From assembly GCA_021814855.1 (NCBI GenBank), contig JAKAHQ010000099.1, positions 1 through 6,558 of the forward strand: a stretch of 6,558 nucleotides of DNA. The letters run 5' to 3'. Below, piece after piece: positions 1 to 6,558 of the stretch; position 1 is the stretch's first letter; every line of letters begins with the position of its first letter. Both the position numbers and the translations under genes were made by a program. The notes beneath the pieces were generated by a model. It was not told the origin of the DNA, made no database searches, and saw only the letters and a list, made by a program, of their open reading frames with translations. Origin of the DNA: Bacteroidota bacterium. GTDB lineage: Bacteria; Bacteroidota; Ignavibacteria; Ignavibacteriales; Melioribacteraceae.

Positions 1-1844
1 CCAAGTTCAATCTTTTTAATTTTTTTCTTTAATGAAATTTTACTGCCGATTACCGTTTTACCGTCTTTCCAAACAGACGCGTTTTTATCAAAAACAATTT
101 CACTTGAGCCGTCATCGTAATAAACTTTTAGTTGAACCGGCTCCGGTATGCCGCCGATATTCGAAACGCTTACATATATGCTGTCGCCGTTTTGCTGTTT
201 TGCCGCCAAAGCAAGATCGGGATATTTTGTTTCGAAGAACCACGGTTTGAAATACCAATCAAGGATTTGCCCCGCCGTCTGGTTAAACGTAAAAAAGAAA
301 TCGAACGGTACGGGGTGTTTACCGTTCCAGCGTCTCATGTATTCGTGCATGCATTTTGTAAAAAGATCATCGCCGAGAAGTTGACGCAGAAACTCGTAAG
401 CGGCGCCGGGTCTTCTATAAGATGCCGTGCGGTAAGCCGGGTTCATCAAGTTGTATGAAAGAACCATCGGCGGAACATCTTCTTCTCTTCCGGCAAAATC
501 GCTATAGCTTTCTGCGTTACGAGAACGCGGATCGTAGCCCGGCGCGTTCCATGTCTGAAAATCAAACGGAAGCATCGTTGCCATTCCTTCGTCCATCCAC
601 GCGTATTTCCTTTCGTTAATTCCCATGAAGAAAGGAAAATATGTATGCGATATTTCGTGTGATGTTAGATGAACGGTTATCCAAAATTCCGGCTCGGAAG
701 AATCGTTTACCATCATCGGGTATTCCATTCCGCCCTCGCCGTTAAACACGGTCATGCGCGGATAAGGAAACGGCCAGCCTGGAATATGAGTGGAAAAACT
801 TTCGATAGCTTTACGGGCTATTTCCGCAACGCCGTAAAAATCCTTGGAGCCGGGGTTATAGGCAGCAGCGATAAATGTTTTTCTGCCCGAATTTTTGTCA
901 ACCGTCAAGGACGACCCGTCCCACAAATAATGGTTGCTTGTTGCAAAACAAAAGTCCGGAACGTAATCGGCTTTGTATTTATAAGTAATATTATCCTTAT
1001 CAAGCGTTACCGGTCCGCTCTCGTAATCTTTTGCAGTGACAATTCTTATAATGCTGTCGGATGAGAGAGCTTTTTCATACTTCTCAAAAATTTGCGTAGG
1101 AAAAATTTCTTGGCCGTTTTGAAGAACGCCTGTTGCCCAAAGGAGAAAATTTTTCGGCACCGTGATTTCGACATCATAATTATTGAAGTCGTTGTACATC
1201 TCGGTTAGACCGGTATAGCTTTGTGTATCCCAGCCGTCAATATCGTCGTAAACTGCCAACTGCGGATACCAATATGAAATAAAAAAGGAAGTGCTGTCGT
1301 ACATGCCCATTCTAATTCTTGTTTCCTTGGGAATCAGAAAGTCCCAGTTTGTTTCTACCTCGGCTTTTGATTTAGGCGCTATTGGTTTTTCCAAATTCAC
1401 AATTAAGTTTGTACCGCTTCGGGAAATTTTCTTGTCCGATCCATCTGTTTTAAAATCTTTTCCATCTATCTTTAACATCTTCACATCAACGCCGTTGTCT
1501 ACATCGGCCGGATTAACTTCCGAGACGCGAATATTTCCCTTCCGGAATAAGTCGTGATAAAGACGAATATAAATCTGCTTGAGCGTGTCGGGGCTCTCGT
1601 TGTAATAAACTATCTTCTCTTCGCCGGTAATTTCTCTTGTTCTGGGATTGAACCATGCTTTTATATTATAGTCTGACTTATTCTGCCAATACTTTGGACC
1701 GGGCTTTCCGTCCAGCGTACGTGTTCCGTTATCAATTGCTTTCTGAATATTCAGCGGGATAGTCAGATTATTTTGCTGGGCTTGTGCATTCTGAAATAGA
1801 AATAGTAAAAAGATTAGGGATGAAAAAATTTTAGTCGCCTTCAT
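1..1844 (-). CDS. Secreted M1-family zinc metallopeptidase (aminopeptidase-like), 3' end cut off by the window edge
   Basis: The frame is open from an ATG at 1844 to the left edge, giving 614 visible residues and no stop. Residues 1-22 form a clear Sec signal peptide: Lys at 2 and 5, a hydrophobic run at 6-17, then AQA before Gln23, so the product is exported. The zinc site is HEISH (His396, Glu397, His400) followed after exactly 18 residues by Glu419 in MDEG, the HExxH-X18-E signature of M1 (gluzincin) peptidases. GEGGMEY at 369-375 occupies the place of the GAMEN substrate-binding motif, and Tyr476 in SYRRPGAAY fits the transition-state-stabilising tyrosine. After the helical catalytic region (DWYFKPWFF from 529) a beta-rich C-terminal segment begins, typical of the Ig-like end of these proteins; probably only a short tail is missing. 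The family trims N-terminal residues from peptides, here probably in the periplasm or outside the cell. Precise substrate is unknown. A Bacteroidota-type promoter lies just upstream; no clear Shine-Dalgarno sequence is visible. Confidence 0.93.
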   Translation of the reverse strand, partial: MKATKIFSSLIFLLFLFQNAQAQQNNLTIPLNIQKAIDNGTRTLDGKPGPKYWQNKSDYNIKAWFNPRTREITGEEKIVYYNESPDTLKQIYIRLYHDLFRKGNIRVSEVNPADVDNGVDVKMLKIDGKDFKTDGSDKKISRSGTNLIVNLEKPIAPKSKAEVETNWDFLIPKETRIRMGMYDSTSFFISYWYPQLAVYDDIDGWDTQSYTGLTEMYNDFNNYDVEITVPKNFLLWATGVLQNGQEIFPTQIFEKYEKALSSDSIIRIVTAKDYESGPVTLDKDNITYKYKADYVPDFCFATSNHYLWDGSSLTVDKNSGRKTFIAAAYNPGSKDFYGVAEIARKAIESFSTHIPGWPFPYPRMTVFNGEGGMEYPMMVNDSSEPEFWITVHLTSHEISHTYFPFFMGINERKYAWMDEGMATMLPFDFQTWNAPGYDPRSRNAESYSDFAGREEDVPPMVLSYNLMNPAYRTASYRRPGAAYEFLRQLLGDDLFTKCMHEYMRRWNGKHPVPFDFFFTFNQTAGQILDWYFKPWFFETKYPDLALAAKQQNGDSIYVSVSNIGGIPEPVQLKVYYDDGSSEIVFDKNASVWKDGKTVIGSKISLKKKIKKIEL

Positions 1845-1881
1845 GTTAATTTCCCGAATTCTAAATAATGTTGAATGGCTT

Positions 1882-1913
1882 CAAAAATATGCTGGCCGGG
1901 AATTTAAAACAAA
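1882..1913 (-). promoter_or_regulatory. Bacteroidota-type promoter for the M1 peptidase gene
   Basis: On the minus strand TTTG (1910-1913) is followed by 20 bases and then TATTTTTG (1882-1889). This fits the Bacteroidota consensus of a -33 TTTG and a -7 TAnnTTTG separated by about 19-21 bases, with no mismatch. It lies 37 bases before the ATG at 1844, so transcription would start near 1875 and leave a leader of about 30 bases. The assignment rests on sequence match and position only; no experimental start site is known. Confidence 0.65.
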
Positions 1914-1977
1914 CAATTTCTCGTATGCGGAAAAATAGATTGGTTTCAGTAATGATTTTTTAATGTCAAATTAGAAA

Positions 1978-1993
1978 GCAGGTGTTAACCCGC
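1978..1993 (-). terminator. Probable intrinsic terminator after the trans-sulfuration gene
   Basis: Eleven bases beyond the stop codon of the PLP-enzyme gene, the minus strand reads GCGGGT-TAAC-ACCTGC, a 6-bp stem (one G-U pair) with a 4-base loop, followed at once by TTTCTAATTT. The position and the T-rich tail fit a rho-independent terminator. The stem is short and the T tract is interrupted, so strength is uncertain. It separates this gene from the promoter of the peptidase gene. Confidence 0.5.
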
Positions 1994-2004
1994 CGATGGA
2001 AAAA

Positions 2005-3192
2005 TTATTTTATCTTTTCCATTGCATGCTCAAGATCGTCAATTATATCCTGAACATTTTCAATTCCAACCGAGAGACGAATTAATCCTTCAGTTATTCC
2101 GGCAGTCTTGCGGGCTTCCTCGCCCATAGTTAGATGAGTCATGCTTGCCGGATGTTGAATTAAAGTCTCAACTCCGCCAAGACTTACTGCGAGTTGGCAA
2201 AATTTTACAGAGTTCATTAAAATTTCTCCGGCTTTGTAGCCGCCGTTAAGCTCGAATGAAATCATTCCGCCGAAACCTTTGTGCTGCTTTAATCCTATTT
2301 CATATTGAGGGTGGCTCTTTAAGCCGGGAAAGCGCACCCATTTAATTTTCGGATGCTTTTCAAGATGCTCGGCTATAGGCAACGTGTTTTGGCAGTGACG
2401 CTCCATTCTAATCGAGAGGGTTTTCAAGCCGCGGTGGACAAGAAAAGAATTAAACGGATCGATAACACCGCCGTGCTGGTTCAAAGTTTTTCTCATCTTC
2501 AAATACATTTCTTCGTCTTTAACCACAATAATTCCGCCCACAACATCGGCGTGCCCGTTTAAAAATTTTGTCATGCTGTGCAGAACTATATCGGCGCCAA
2601 AATTAAACGGCTGCTGAAGCGCCGGACTCATAAACGTATTATCAACAACAACCAAGGCCCCATGCCGATGAGCAATTTTCGAAACCTCTTCAAGATCCGT
2701 AATTGCCATTGTTGGGTTGCCGGGCGTTTCTATGTAAACAACCTTTGTGTTCGGCTTAAACGCTTTTTCAACTTCATCCGAATATTCCGAATCGACGAAG
2801 GTCGCCTCTACTCCAAACTTTGAAAGTATTGTATTAATCAAGGTGTTGGTTGGTCCGTAAACTGATTTTGAACATACGATATGATCACCGGCGCCAAGGA
2901 GAGAAATAAGGGTTGTGCTCACCGCTGACATACCGCTCGCGCAACCGAGAGCTTTATGCCCGCCTTCGAGTTCGGCCATTGCATTTTCCATCGCTTCAAC
3001 GGTTGGATTTTTCATGCGCGTATAAATGTAGCCGTCAACTTCTCCTTTGAAAAGCGCGGCACCGTGAGCCGAGTCTTTAAATCTAAATGTTGATGTTTGA
3101 TAAATCGGCGGAACAACCGGGCCGAATTCATAATCGCCTATTCCGGCGTGAACGCATTTTGAATCGAAGTGGAGGTTTTTATTTTGTGACAT
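2005..3192 (-). CDS. PLP-dependent trans-sulfuration enzyme (cystathionine gamma-synthase / gamma-lyase / methionine gamma-lyase family)
   Basis: This 395-residue protein has the full length and motif order of the Cys/Met-metabolism PLP family (fold type I). Visible are Tyr57 and Arg59 in YTRM (phosphate contact from the neighbouring subunit), SGM at 86-88 (phosphate loop), Tyr112 in VYG (stacks on the cofactor ring), Asp184 in VVVDNTF (pyridine nitrogen), HSMTK with Lys209 as the Schiff-base lysine, and Arg372 in RLSVG (substrate carboxylate). These cytosolic tetramers make or cleave cystathionine, or release methanethiol from methionine. The overall pattern (GAALFKGE, RGLKTL, QHPASMTH) resembles methionine gamma-lyase, but Pro114 sits where that enzyme has its loop cysteine, and TLNQH (237-240) replaces its Lys-Asp pair, so the reaction cannot be fixed from sequence. 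The ATG at 3192 was chosen because a longer in-frame TTG start at 3264 would translate a terminator-like hairpin and adds 24 residues not typical of the family. A purine-rich AGAGAAGAG precedes the chosen start. Confidence 0.92.
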   Translation of the reverse strand: MSQNKNLHFDSKCVHAGIGDYEFGPVVPPIYQTSTFRFKDSAHGAALFKGEVDGYIYTRMKNPTVEAMENAMAELEGGHKALGCASGMSAVSTTLISLLGAGDHIVCSKSVYGPTNTLINTILSKFGVEATFVDSEYSDEVEKAFKPNTKVVYIETPGNPTMAITDLEEVSKIAHRHGALVVVDNTFMSPALQQPFNFGADIVLHSMTKFLNGHADVVGGIIVVKDEEMYLKMRKTLNQHGGVIDPFNSFLVHRGLKTLSIRMERHCQNTLPIAEHLEKHPKIKWVRFPGLKSHPQYEIGLKQHKGFGGMISFELNGGYKAGEILMNSVKFCQLAVSLGGVETLIQHPASMTHLTMGEEARKTAGITEGLIRLSVGIENVQDIIDDLEHAMEKIK

Positions 3193-3232
3193 TACTCTTC
3201 TCTGAAATAGAAAAATTGTTTTTAAAATCAGC

Positions 3233-3251
3233 GGGGTTGCAAAGCAACCCC
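3233..3251 (-). terminator. Hairpin after gyrA: probable terminator or attenuator
   Basis: The minus strand reads GGGGTTGC-TTT-GCAACCCC, a perfect 8-bp GC-rich stem with a 3-base loop, beginning 19 bases after the gyrA stop codon. The following sequence is AT-rich (GATTTTAAAAACAATTTTT), but the T tract starts several bases late and is broken by A runs, so termination may be partial. It lies 40 bases before the ATG of the PLP-enzyme gene, for which no separate promoter could be recognised; partial read-through from gyrA is a possible source of its transcript. Confidence 0.55.
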
Positions 3252-3270
3252 AGCAATACGACAAAGTTCT

Positions 3271-5718
3271 TTACTCTTCGCCGCTTCCGTTATCGTCTTC
3301 CGGAACAACGCGCGCGATATCGGCAATATCATCGCCTTCATTAAGACGAATTAGTCTTACGCCTTGGGTATTTCTTCCCATAACGCGCAGTTCGGAAACC
3401 GACTGACGTATTACCATTCCGCCGGTTGTAATAATTACAAGCTCGTCGCTGTCGTTCACTTCTTTCATTGCGATAAGCTTGCCGTTTCTATCGGATGTTT
3501 TTACAGTGATAACACCTTTACCGCCGCGTTTGGTCAGCCTGTATTCTTCTATCTCGGAACGTTTACCGAAACCCTTTTCGGTTACAACCATTAAAGTTGT
3601 AGCGTTGCGAACGACAATCATTCCAATAACAACATCGCCTTTGCCAAGCTTAACGCCGCGAACCCCGGTTGCTGTACGACCCATATCGCGCACGTCTTTT
3701 TCGTTGAAGCGGATTGCCATACCGTTTTTTGTTCCGATTATAATATCGTTATTTCCGTCGCTCAACTTCGCTTCTTTCAAACGGTCGCCCGCGGTAAGAT
3801 TAATGGCGTTGATGCCGCCGCGGCGAATATTTGAGTAAGCTGAAAGAACCGTTTTCTTTATAGTTCCTTTTTCAGTTACCATAACGACAAACTTATCTTC
3901 GCTGAATTCTTTAACCGTAACAAAGGCAGTGATGTTTTCTTCTTTATCTTTTTCGATAAGATTAAGAATGGATCTTCCCTTCGCCGCCCTGCCGCCTTCC
4001 GGAATTTCATGAACCTTTAACCAGTAGCATTTGCCCCGATCCGTAAAGAACATTATGTAATGATGCGTCGACGCAATAAACATGTGTTCGATAAAATCTT
4101 CATCCTTGGTTCCTGCGCCGGTAACACCTTTGCCGCCACGGCTCTGTCTTCTGTAACCGCTAACCGGGAATCTCTTTATGAATCCCTGGTGCGAGATGGT
4201 TACAACAACATCTTCTTCCGCAATAATGTCTTCAAGCGAAAACTCTTTAAAGTCGCGGACGATTTCGGTTCTTCTTTCATCAGCGTATCTTTCTCTTAAA
4301 GCAAGAAGCTCGTCTTTTATGATTTGCTTCCTCAATTTTTCGTTCGATAAAATTGCTTTGAGTTTTTGGATTAATTTTATAGTCTCTTTGTATTCGTCTT
4401 CAATCTTCTTGCGTTCAAGTCCGGTAAGGCGCTGTAGTCTCATGTCGAGAATTGCTTTCGCCTGGATTTCGGAAAGCTTGAATCTCTTCATCAAATTATT
4501 TTTTGCGGTCTCAACGTCTCGGGATTTTTTGATCGTCTCAATAACTGCGTCGATATTGTCGAGCGCGATGATATATCCTTCCAAAATATGCGCGCGTCTT
4601 TCCGCTGCTTCGAGATCGAACTTTGTTCTTCTAACGAGAACGTCCATGCGGTGATTGAGAAAGTGATCCATCATCTCGCGGAGAGTTAAAACTTTCGGTG
4701 TGCCGTTAACAAGCGCAAGCATTATAACGCCGAATGTTACCTGCATCTGCGTATGCTTGAACAACTGGTTTAGCGTTACAGCGGGCTGGCCGTCGCGCTT
4801 CATTTCAATTACAACGCGCAGGCCGTCGCGGTCGGATTCGTCGCGTATGTTTGAGATGCCGTCAATTTTTCCGTCGCGCACAAGATCGGCAATTTTTTCT
4901 ATCAGCGCCGCCTTGTTAACCTGGTAAGGAATTTCCGTGATGACGATATTTTCCCGCTCGTTTTTCATCACTTCAATGTTAGCCTTAGCGCGAAGAACTA
5001 TTCTTCCCCTTCCGGTTAGGAACGCATCTTTTACGCCTTCGTAGCCGTAGATAATTCCGCCCGTCGGAAAATCCGGGGCTTTAACAAACTTCATTAGCTC
5101 TTCGGGTTTCAGTTTCGGATTATCAATTATTTCTATTAACCCGTCTATTATTTCGCCAAGATTGTGGGGCGGAATATTTGTGGCCATACCAACTGCAATT
5201 CCGCTTGCGCCGTTAACTAAAAGATTCGGAAGGTATGACGGAAGAACCGTCGGCTCCTGCAGCGATTCATCAAAGTTGGAAGTGAAATCAACCGTGTTTT
5301 TGTCAAGGTCGCGAAGCATTTCGTCCGCTATTCTTGCAAGGCGGGCCTCAGTGTAACGCATAGCCGCGGGGCTGTCGCCGTCTATAGATCCGAAGTTGCC
5401 TTGTCCGTCTACGAGGGGATATCGAAGAGAGAAATCCTGCACCATGCGCACCATGGAATCGTAAACTGCGCTGTCGCCGTGCGGGTGATACTTACCGAGA
5501 ACTTCACCCACGATACGCGCGGATTTTTTATAAGGTTTATTGAACGGAACGCCGAGTTCGTGCATTCCGAAAAGAACTCTTCTGTGAACGGGTTTTAAAC
5601 CGTCTCTTACATCCGGCAGCGCGCGGGCAACAATAACGCTCATCGCGTAATCGATGTAAGACGATTTCATTTCTTCTTCAAGCGATACAGGTACTACTTT
5701 TTCAAATATGGTTGTCAT
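3271..5718 (-). CDS. gyrA: DNA gyrase subunit A
   Basis: Complete 815-residue GyrA, the breakage-reunion subunit that with GyrB introduces negative supercoils into DNA using ATP. Numbering matches E. coli at the N-terminus: the catalytic tyrosine is Tyr122 in AMRYTEARL, and the quinolone-determining region [12 protein letters not shown] carries Ser83 and Asp87, the usual sensitive residues. A winged-helix/tower core runs to about residue 490, including the coiled-coil region with its LQRLTGLE gate segment near 428-435. The C-terminal DNA-wrapping pinwheel follows, with six blade-like repeats (around 511, 561, 618, 666, 716 and 767). The GyrA box QSRGGKG lies at 525-531, which separates this protein from topoisomerase IV ParC; a second box-like TKRGGKG is in blade five (729-735). 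The tail is acidic (EDDNGSGEE). It is somewhat shorter than the 875-residue E. coli protein. The ATG at 5718 begins [11 protein letters not shown], a normal GyrA start; no clear Shine-Dalgarno sequence precedes it. gyrB is not in the window. Confidence 0.98.
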   Translation of the reverse strand: MTTIFEKVVPVSLEEEMKSSYIDYAMSVIVARALPDVRDGLKPVHRRVLFGMHELGVPFNKPYKKSARIVGEVLGKYHPHGDSAVYDSMVRMVQDFSLRYPLVDGQGNFGSIDGDSPAAMRYTEARLARIADEMLRDLDKNTVDFTSNFDESLQEPTVLPSYLPNLLVNGASGIAVGMATNIPPHNLGEIIDGLIEIIDNPKLKPEELMKFVKAPDFPTGGIIYGYEGVKDAFLTGRGRIVLRAKANIEVMKNERENIVITEIPYQVNKAALIEKIADLVRDGKIDGISNIRDESDRDGLRVVIEMKRDGQPAVTLNQLFKHTQMQVTFGVIMLALVNGTPKVLTLREMMDHFLNHRMDVLVRRTKFDLEAAERRAHILEGYIIALDNIDAVIETIKKSRDVETAKNNLMKRFKLSEIQAKAILDMRLQRLTGLERKKIEDEYKETIKLIQKLKAILSNEKLRKQIIKDELLALRERYADERRTEIVRDFKEFSLEDIIAEEDVVVTISHQGFIKRFPVSGYRRQSRGGKGVTGAGTKDEDFIEHMFIASTHHYIMFFTDRGKCYWLKVHEIPEGGRAAKGRSILNLIEKDKEENITAFVTVKEFSEDKFVVMVTEKGTIKKTVLSAYSNIRRGGINAINLTAGDRLKEAKLSDGNNDIIIGTKNGMAIRFNEKDVRDMGRTATGVRGVKLGKGDVVIGMIVVRNATTLMVVTEKGFGKRSEIEEYRLTKRGGKGVITVKTSDRNGKLIAMKEVNDSDELVIITTGGMVIRQSVSELRVMGRNTQGVRLIRLNEGDDIADIARVVPEDDNGSGEE

Positions 5719-5730
5719 GTTTGCTGTAAC

Positions 5731-5750
5731 TATGGTTAATTATGGTTAAT
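5731..5750. repeat. Two tandem copies of a 10-base AT-rich unit upstream of gyrA
   Basis: The plus strand shows TATGGTTAAT twice without interruption, followed by TATTA, an incomplete third start. The repeat lies 13-32 bases before the gyrA start codon, where the leader of the gyrA transcript would be. It may be a regulatory site, a site of replication slippage, or chance in AT-rich DNA; nothing else in the 103-base spacer (5719-5821) could be assigned, and no convincing promoter was recognised there. Confidence 0.6.
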
Positions 5751-5821
5751 TATTAAAATTTTTTCTCTTGCCATAATCTTTATCGTTCTTACATGAAGAA
5801 TAAAAAAGTTGTAAACAAGAT

Positions 5822-6558
5822 TTATAAAAGCAATGTTGCCAGGCCAAGGTAAAGAACAATTGTGCTGATATCCGTTAGCGCCAGGGCAATCGGGCCTGCA
5901 GCAATTTTGGGGTCCAGCTTTAAAGCATGCAGCGCCGAAGGAACGCTCAAGCCAAGAACAGCCGCAATTAACTGAACAACAATAATGCTTAGCCCTATTA
6001 CAAGTGCGGCAACAAACAAGCCCTGCCAAATCCAAACAACCAGACCTACAATCGCCGCGCTGCTAATGCCTATTAACAAAGCCGTTTGCGCCTCTTTAGC
6101 AATATTCTTCAAATACCATTTAACCGATGGCTGCGTTGAGTGTAATGTTTGTATTGCAACCGTCATCGACTGAATGCTGATGCTTTCACCCAGGCCGAGC
6201 ATCAACGTCATAAAAAAAGCGATCAATATGCTTTCCGTTAAAGTTGCTTCAAATGCGCCGGCAAGGAGAGCGCAAACCGTTCCGCCGGCAATTGTGGAAA
6301 GCAGCCAGGGAAAACGGTATCTCCATGCTTCAAGGGGCGAGGCGTTTTTAACTTCGGAAATTTTAAAACCAATCTCTTCAAATACGTCGTTTACCTCTTC
6401 TGGTTCGTTAACGTTAAGCAACTCTTCGGTGAATAGATTCACGTCTACTATGCCTACAATTTTCCTTTCGGCATTGATAACGGGAAAAGCTAAAAATTTA
6501 TATGTTACAAAGAACTCGCACGCGTCATAGACCGTTGCCGTTGCCGGAAGAGCCGCAA
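5822..6558 (-). CDS. MgtE-type magnesium transporter, N-terminal part cut off by the window edge
   Basis: The frame is open from the right edge to a TAA at 5822, giving 244 visible residues; the true start lies outside the window, and the in-frame GTG at 6442 is an internal valine codon. Residues 1-49 are the end of a CBS domain (DACEFFVTYKFLAFPVIN then KIVGIVDV), the regulatory Mg2+/nucleotide-sensing module. A short connecting helix leads to the membrane domain, with five hydrophobic segments at about 83-102, 109-129, 158-177, 180-208 and 219-244, the number expected for MgtE. PWLL opens the first segment, and LDPKIAAGP plus ALTD (Asp216, Asp229) match the conserved last segment, whose aspartate binds Mg2+ in the pore of Thermus MgtE. 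The usual GGNAGTQS stretch reads GESISIQS here (123-130), so this is a divergent branch and ion selectivity should not be taken as certain. The protein would sit in the inner membrane as a dimer. It ends 103 bases before gyrA, with no clear terminator between. Confidence 0.85.
   Translation of the reverse strand, partial: AALPATATVYDACEFFVTYKFLAFPVINAERKIVGIVDVNLFTEELLNVNEPEEVNDVFEEIGFKISEVKNASPLEAWRYRFPWLLSTIAGGTVCALLAGAFEATLTESILIAFFMTLMLGLGESISIQSMTVAIQTLHSTQPSVKWYLKNIAKEAQTALLIGISSAAIVGLVVWIWQGLFVAALVIGLSIIVVQLIAAVLGLSVPSALHALKLDPKIAAGPIALALTDISTIVLYLGLATLLL

Noticed and set aside
669..1064. A 131-codon plus-strand open frame
   Set aside because: It is antisense to the catalytic domain of the M1 peptidase, has no recognisable motif, and the minus-strand frame carries the zinc-site signature.
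3193..3264. N-terminal extension of the trans-sulfuration enzyme from a TTG at 3264
   Set aside because: The 24 added residues would be encoded by a terminator-like hairpin and an AT-rich spacer, and the ATG at 3192 gives the usual family start and length.
4178..4654. A 158-codon plus-strand open frame
   Set aside because: It is antisense to the coiled-coil region of gyrA; its Ser/Leu/Phe-rich composition is what results from reading Lys/Glu/Arg-rich codons backwards.
5440..5490. Quinolone-resistance substitution in GyrA
   Set aside because: Ser83 and Asp87 are both present in GDSAVYD, so the region is of the sensitive type.
5783..5800. Small inverted repeat TTCTT-ACATG-AAGAA between mgtE and gyrA
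   Set aside because: The stem is only 5 AT-rich base pairs and is not followed by a T tract on the minus strand, so a terminator is not supported.
5736..6035. A 99-codon minus-strand frame overlapping the mgtE-like gene and reaching into the gyrA spacer
   Set aside because: It lies mostly in another frame of a convincing membrane-protein gene, and its product is Cys-rich with no recognisable domain. Its last 12 codons from an ATG at 5774 could look like a leader peptide before gyrA, but no ribosome binding site or regulatory logic supports it.

Overview
The window holds four genes, all on the minus strand and all ordinary housekeeping or metabolic families. Reading in the direction of transcription (right to left) they are: the C-terminal part of an MgtE-type magnesium transporter (cut by the right edge), a complete DNA gyrase subunit A, a complete PLP-dependent trans-sulfuration enzyme, and a secreted M1-family zinc metallopeptidase (cut by the left edge close to its end). 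No RNA gene, insertion sequence, CRISPR array, phage gene or plasmid gene was seen, and long open frames on the plus strand are shadows of the minus-strand genes.

The organism looks like a moderately AT-rich member of the Bacteroidota/Ignavibacteriota (FCB) group. This is inferred from four things: a promoter of the Bacteroidota type (TTTG, 20 bases, TATTTTTG) in front of the peptidase gene; poor or absent Shine-Dalgarno sequences before gyrA and the peptidase gene; a GyrA of 815 residues; and a secreted M1 peptidase with a GGMEYP-type motif. Genus or species cannot be named from the window.

Layout: 1-1844 M1 peptidase (partial); 1845-2004 intergenic, holding its promoter and a probable terminator of the preceding gene; 2005-3192 trans-sulfuration enzyme; 3193-3270 intergenic with a GC-rich hairpin after gyrA; 3271-5718 gyrA; 5719-5821 short AT-rich spacer with a 10-base tandem repeat; 5822-6558 mgtE-like gene (partial).

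The genes share orientation but not an obvious pathway: DNA supercoiling, sulfur amino-acid metabolism, periplasmic or extracellular peptide degradation and magnesium uptake. Hairpins after gyrA and after the PLP gene, plus a separate promoter for the peptidase, suggest mostly independent transcription units rather than one operon. No previously undescribed system was found. The points worth a second look are modest: a divergent pore motif in the MgtE-like protein, uncertain reaction specificity of the PLP enzyme, a hairpin that may attenuate its expression, and a well-matched Bacteroidota-type promoter.
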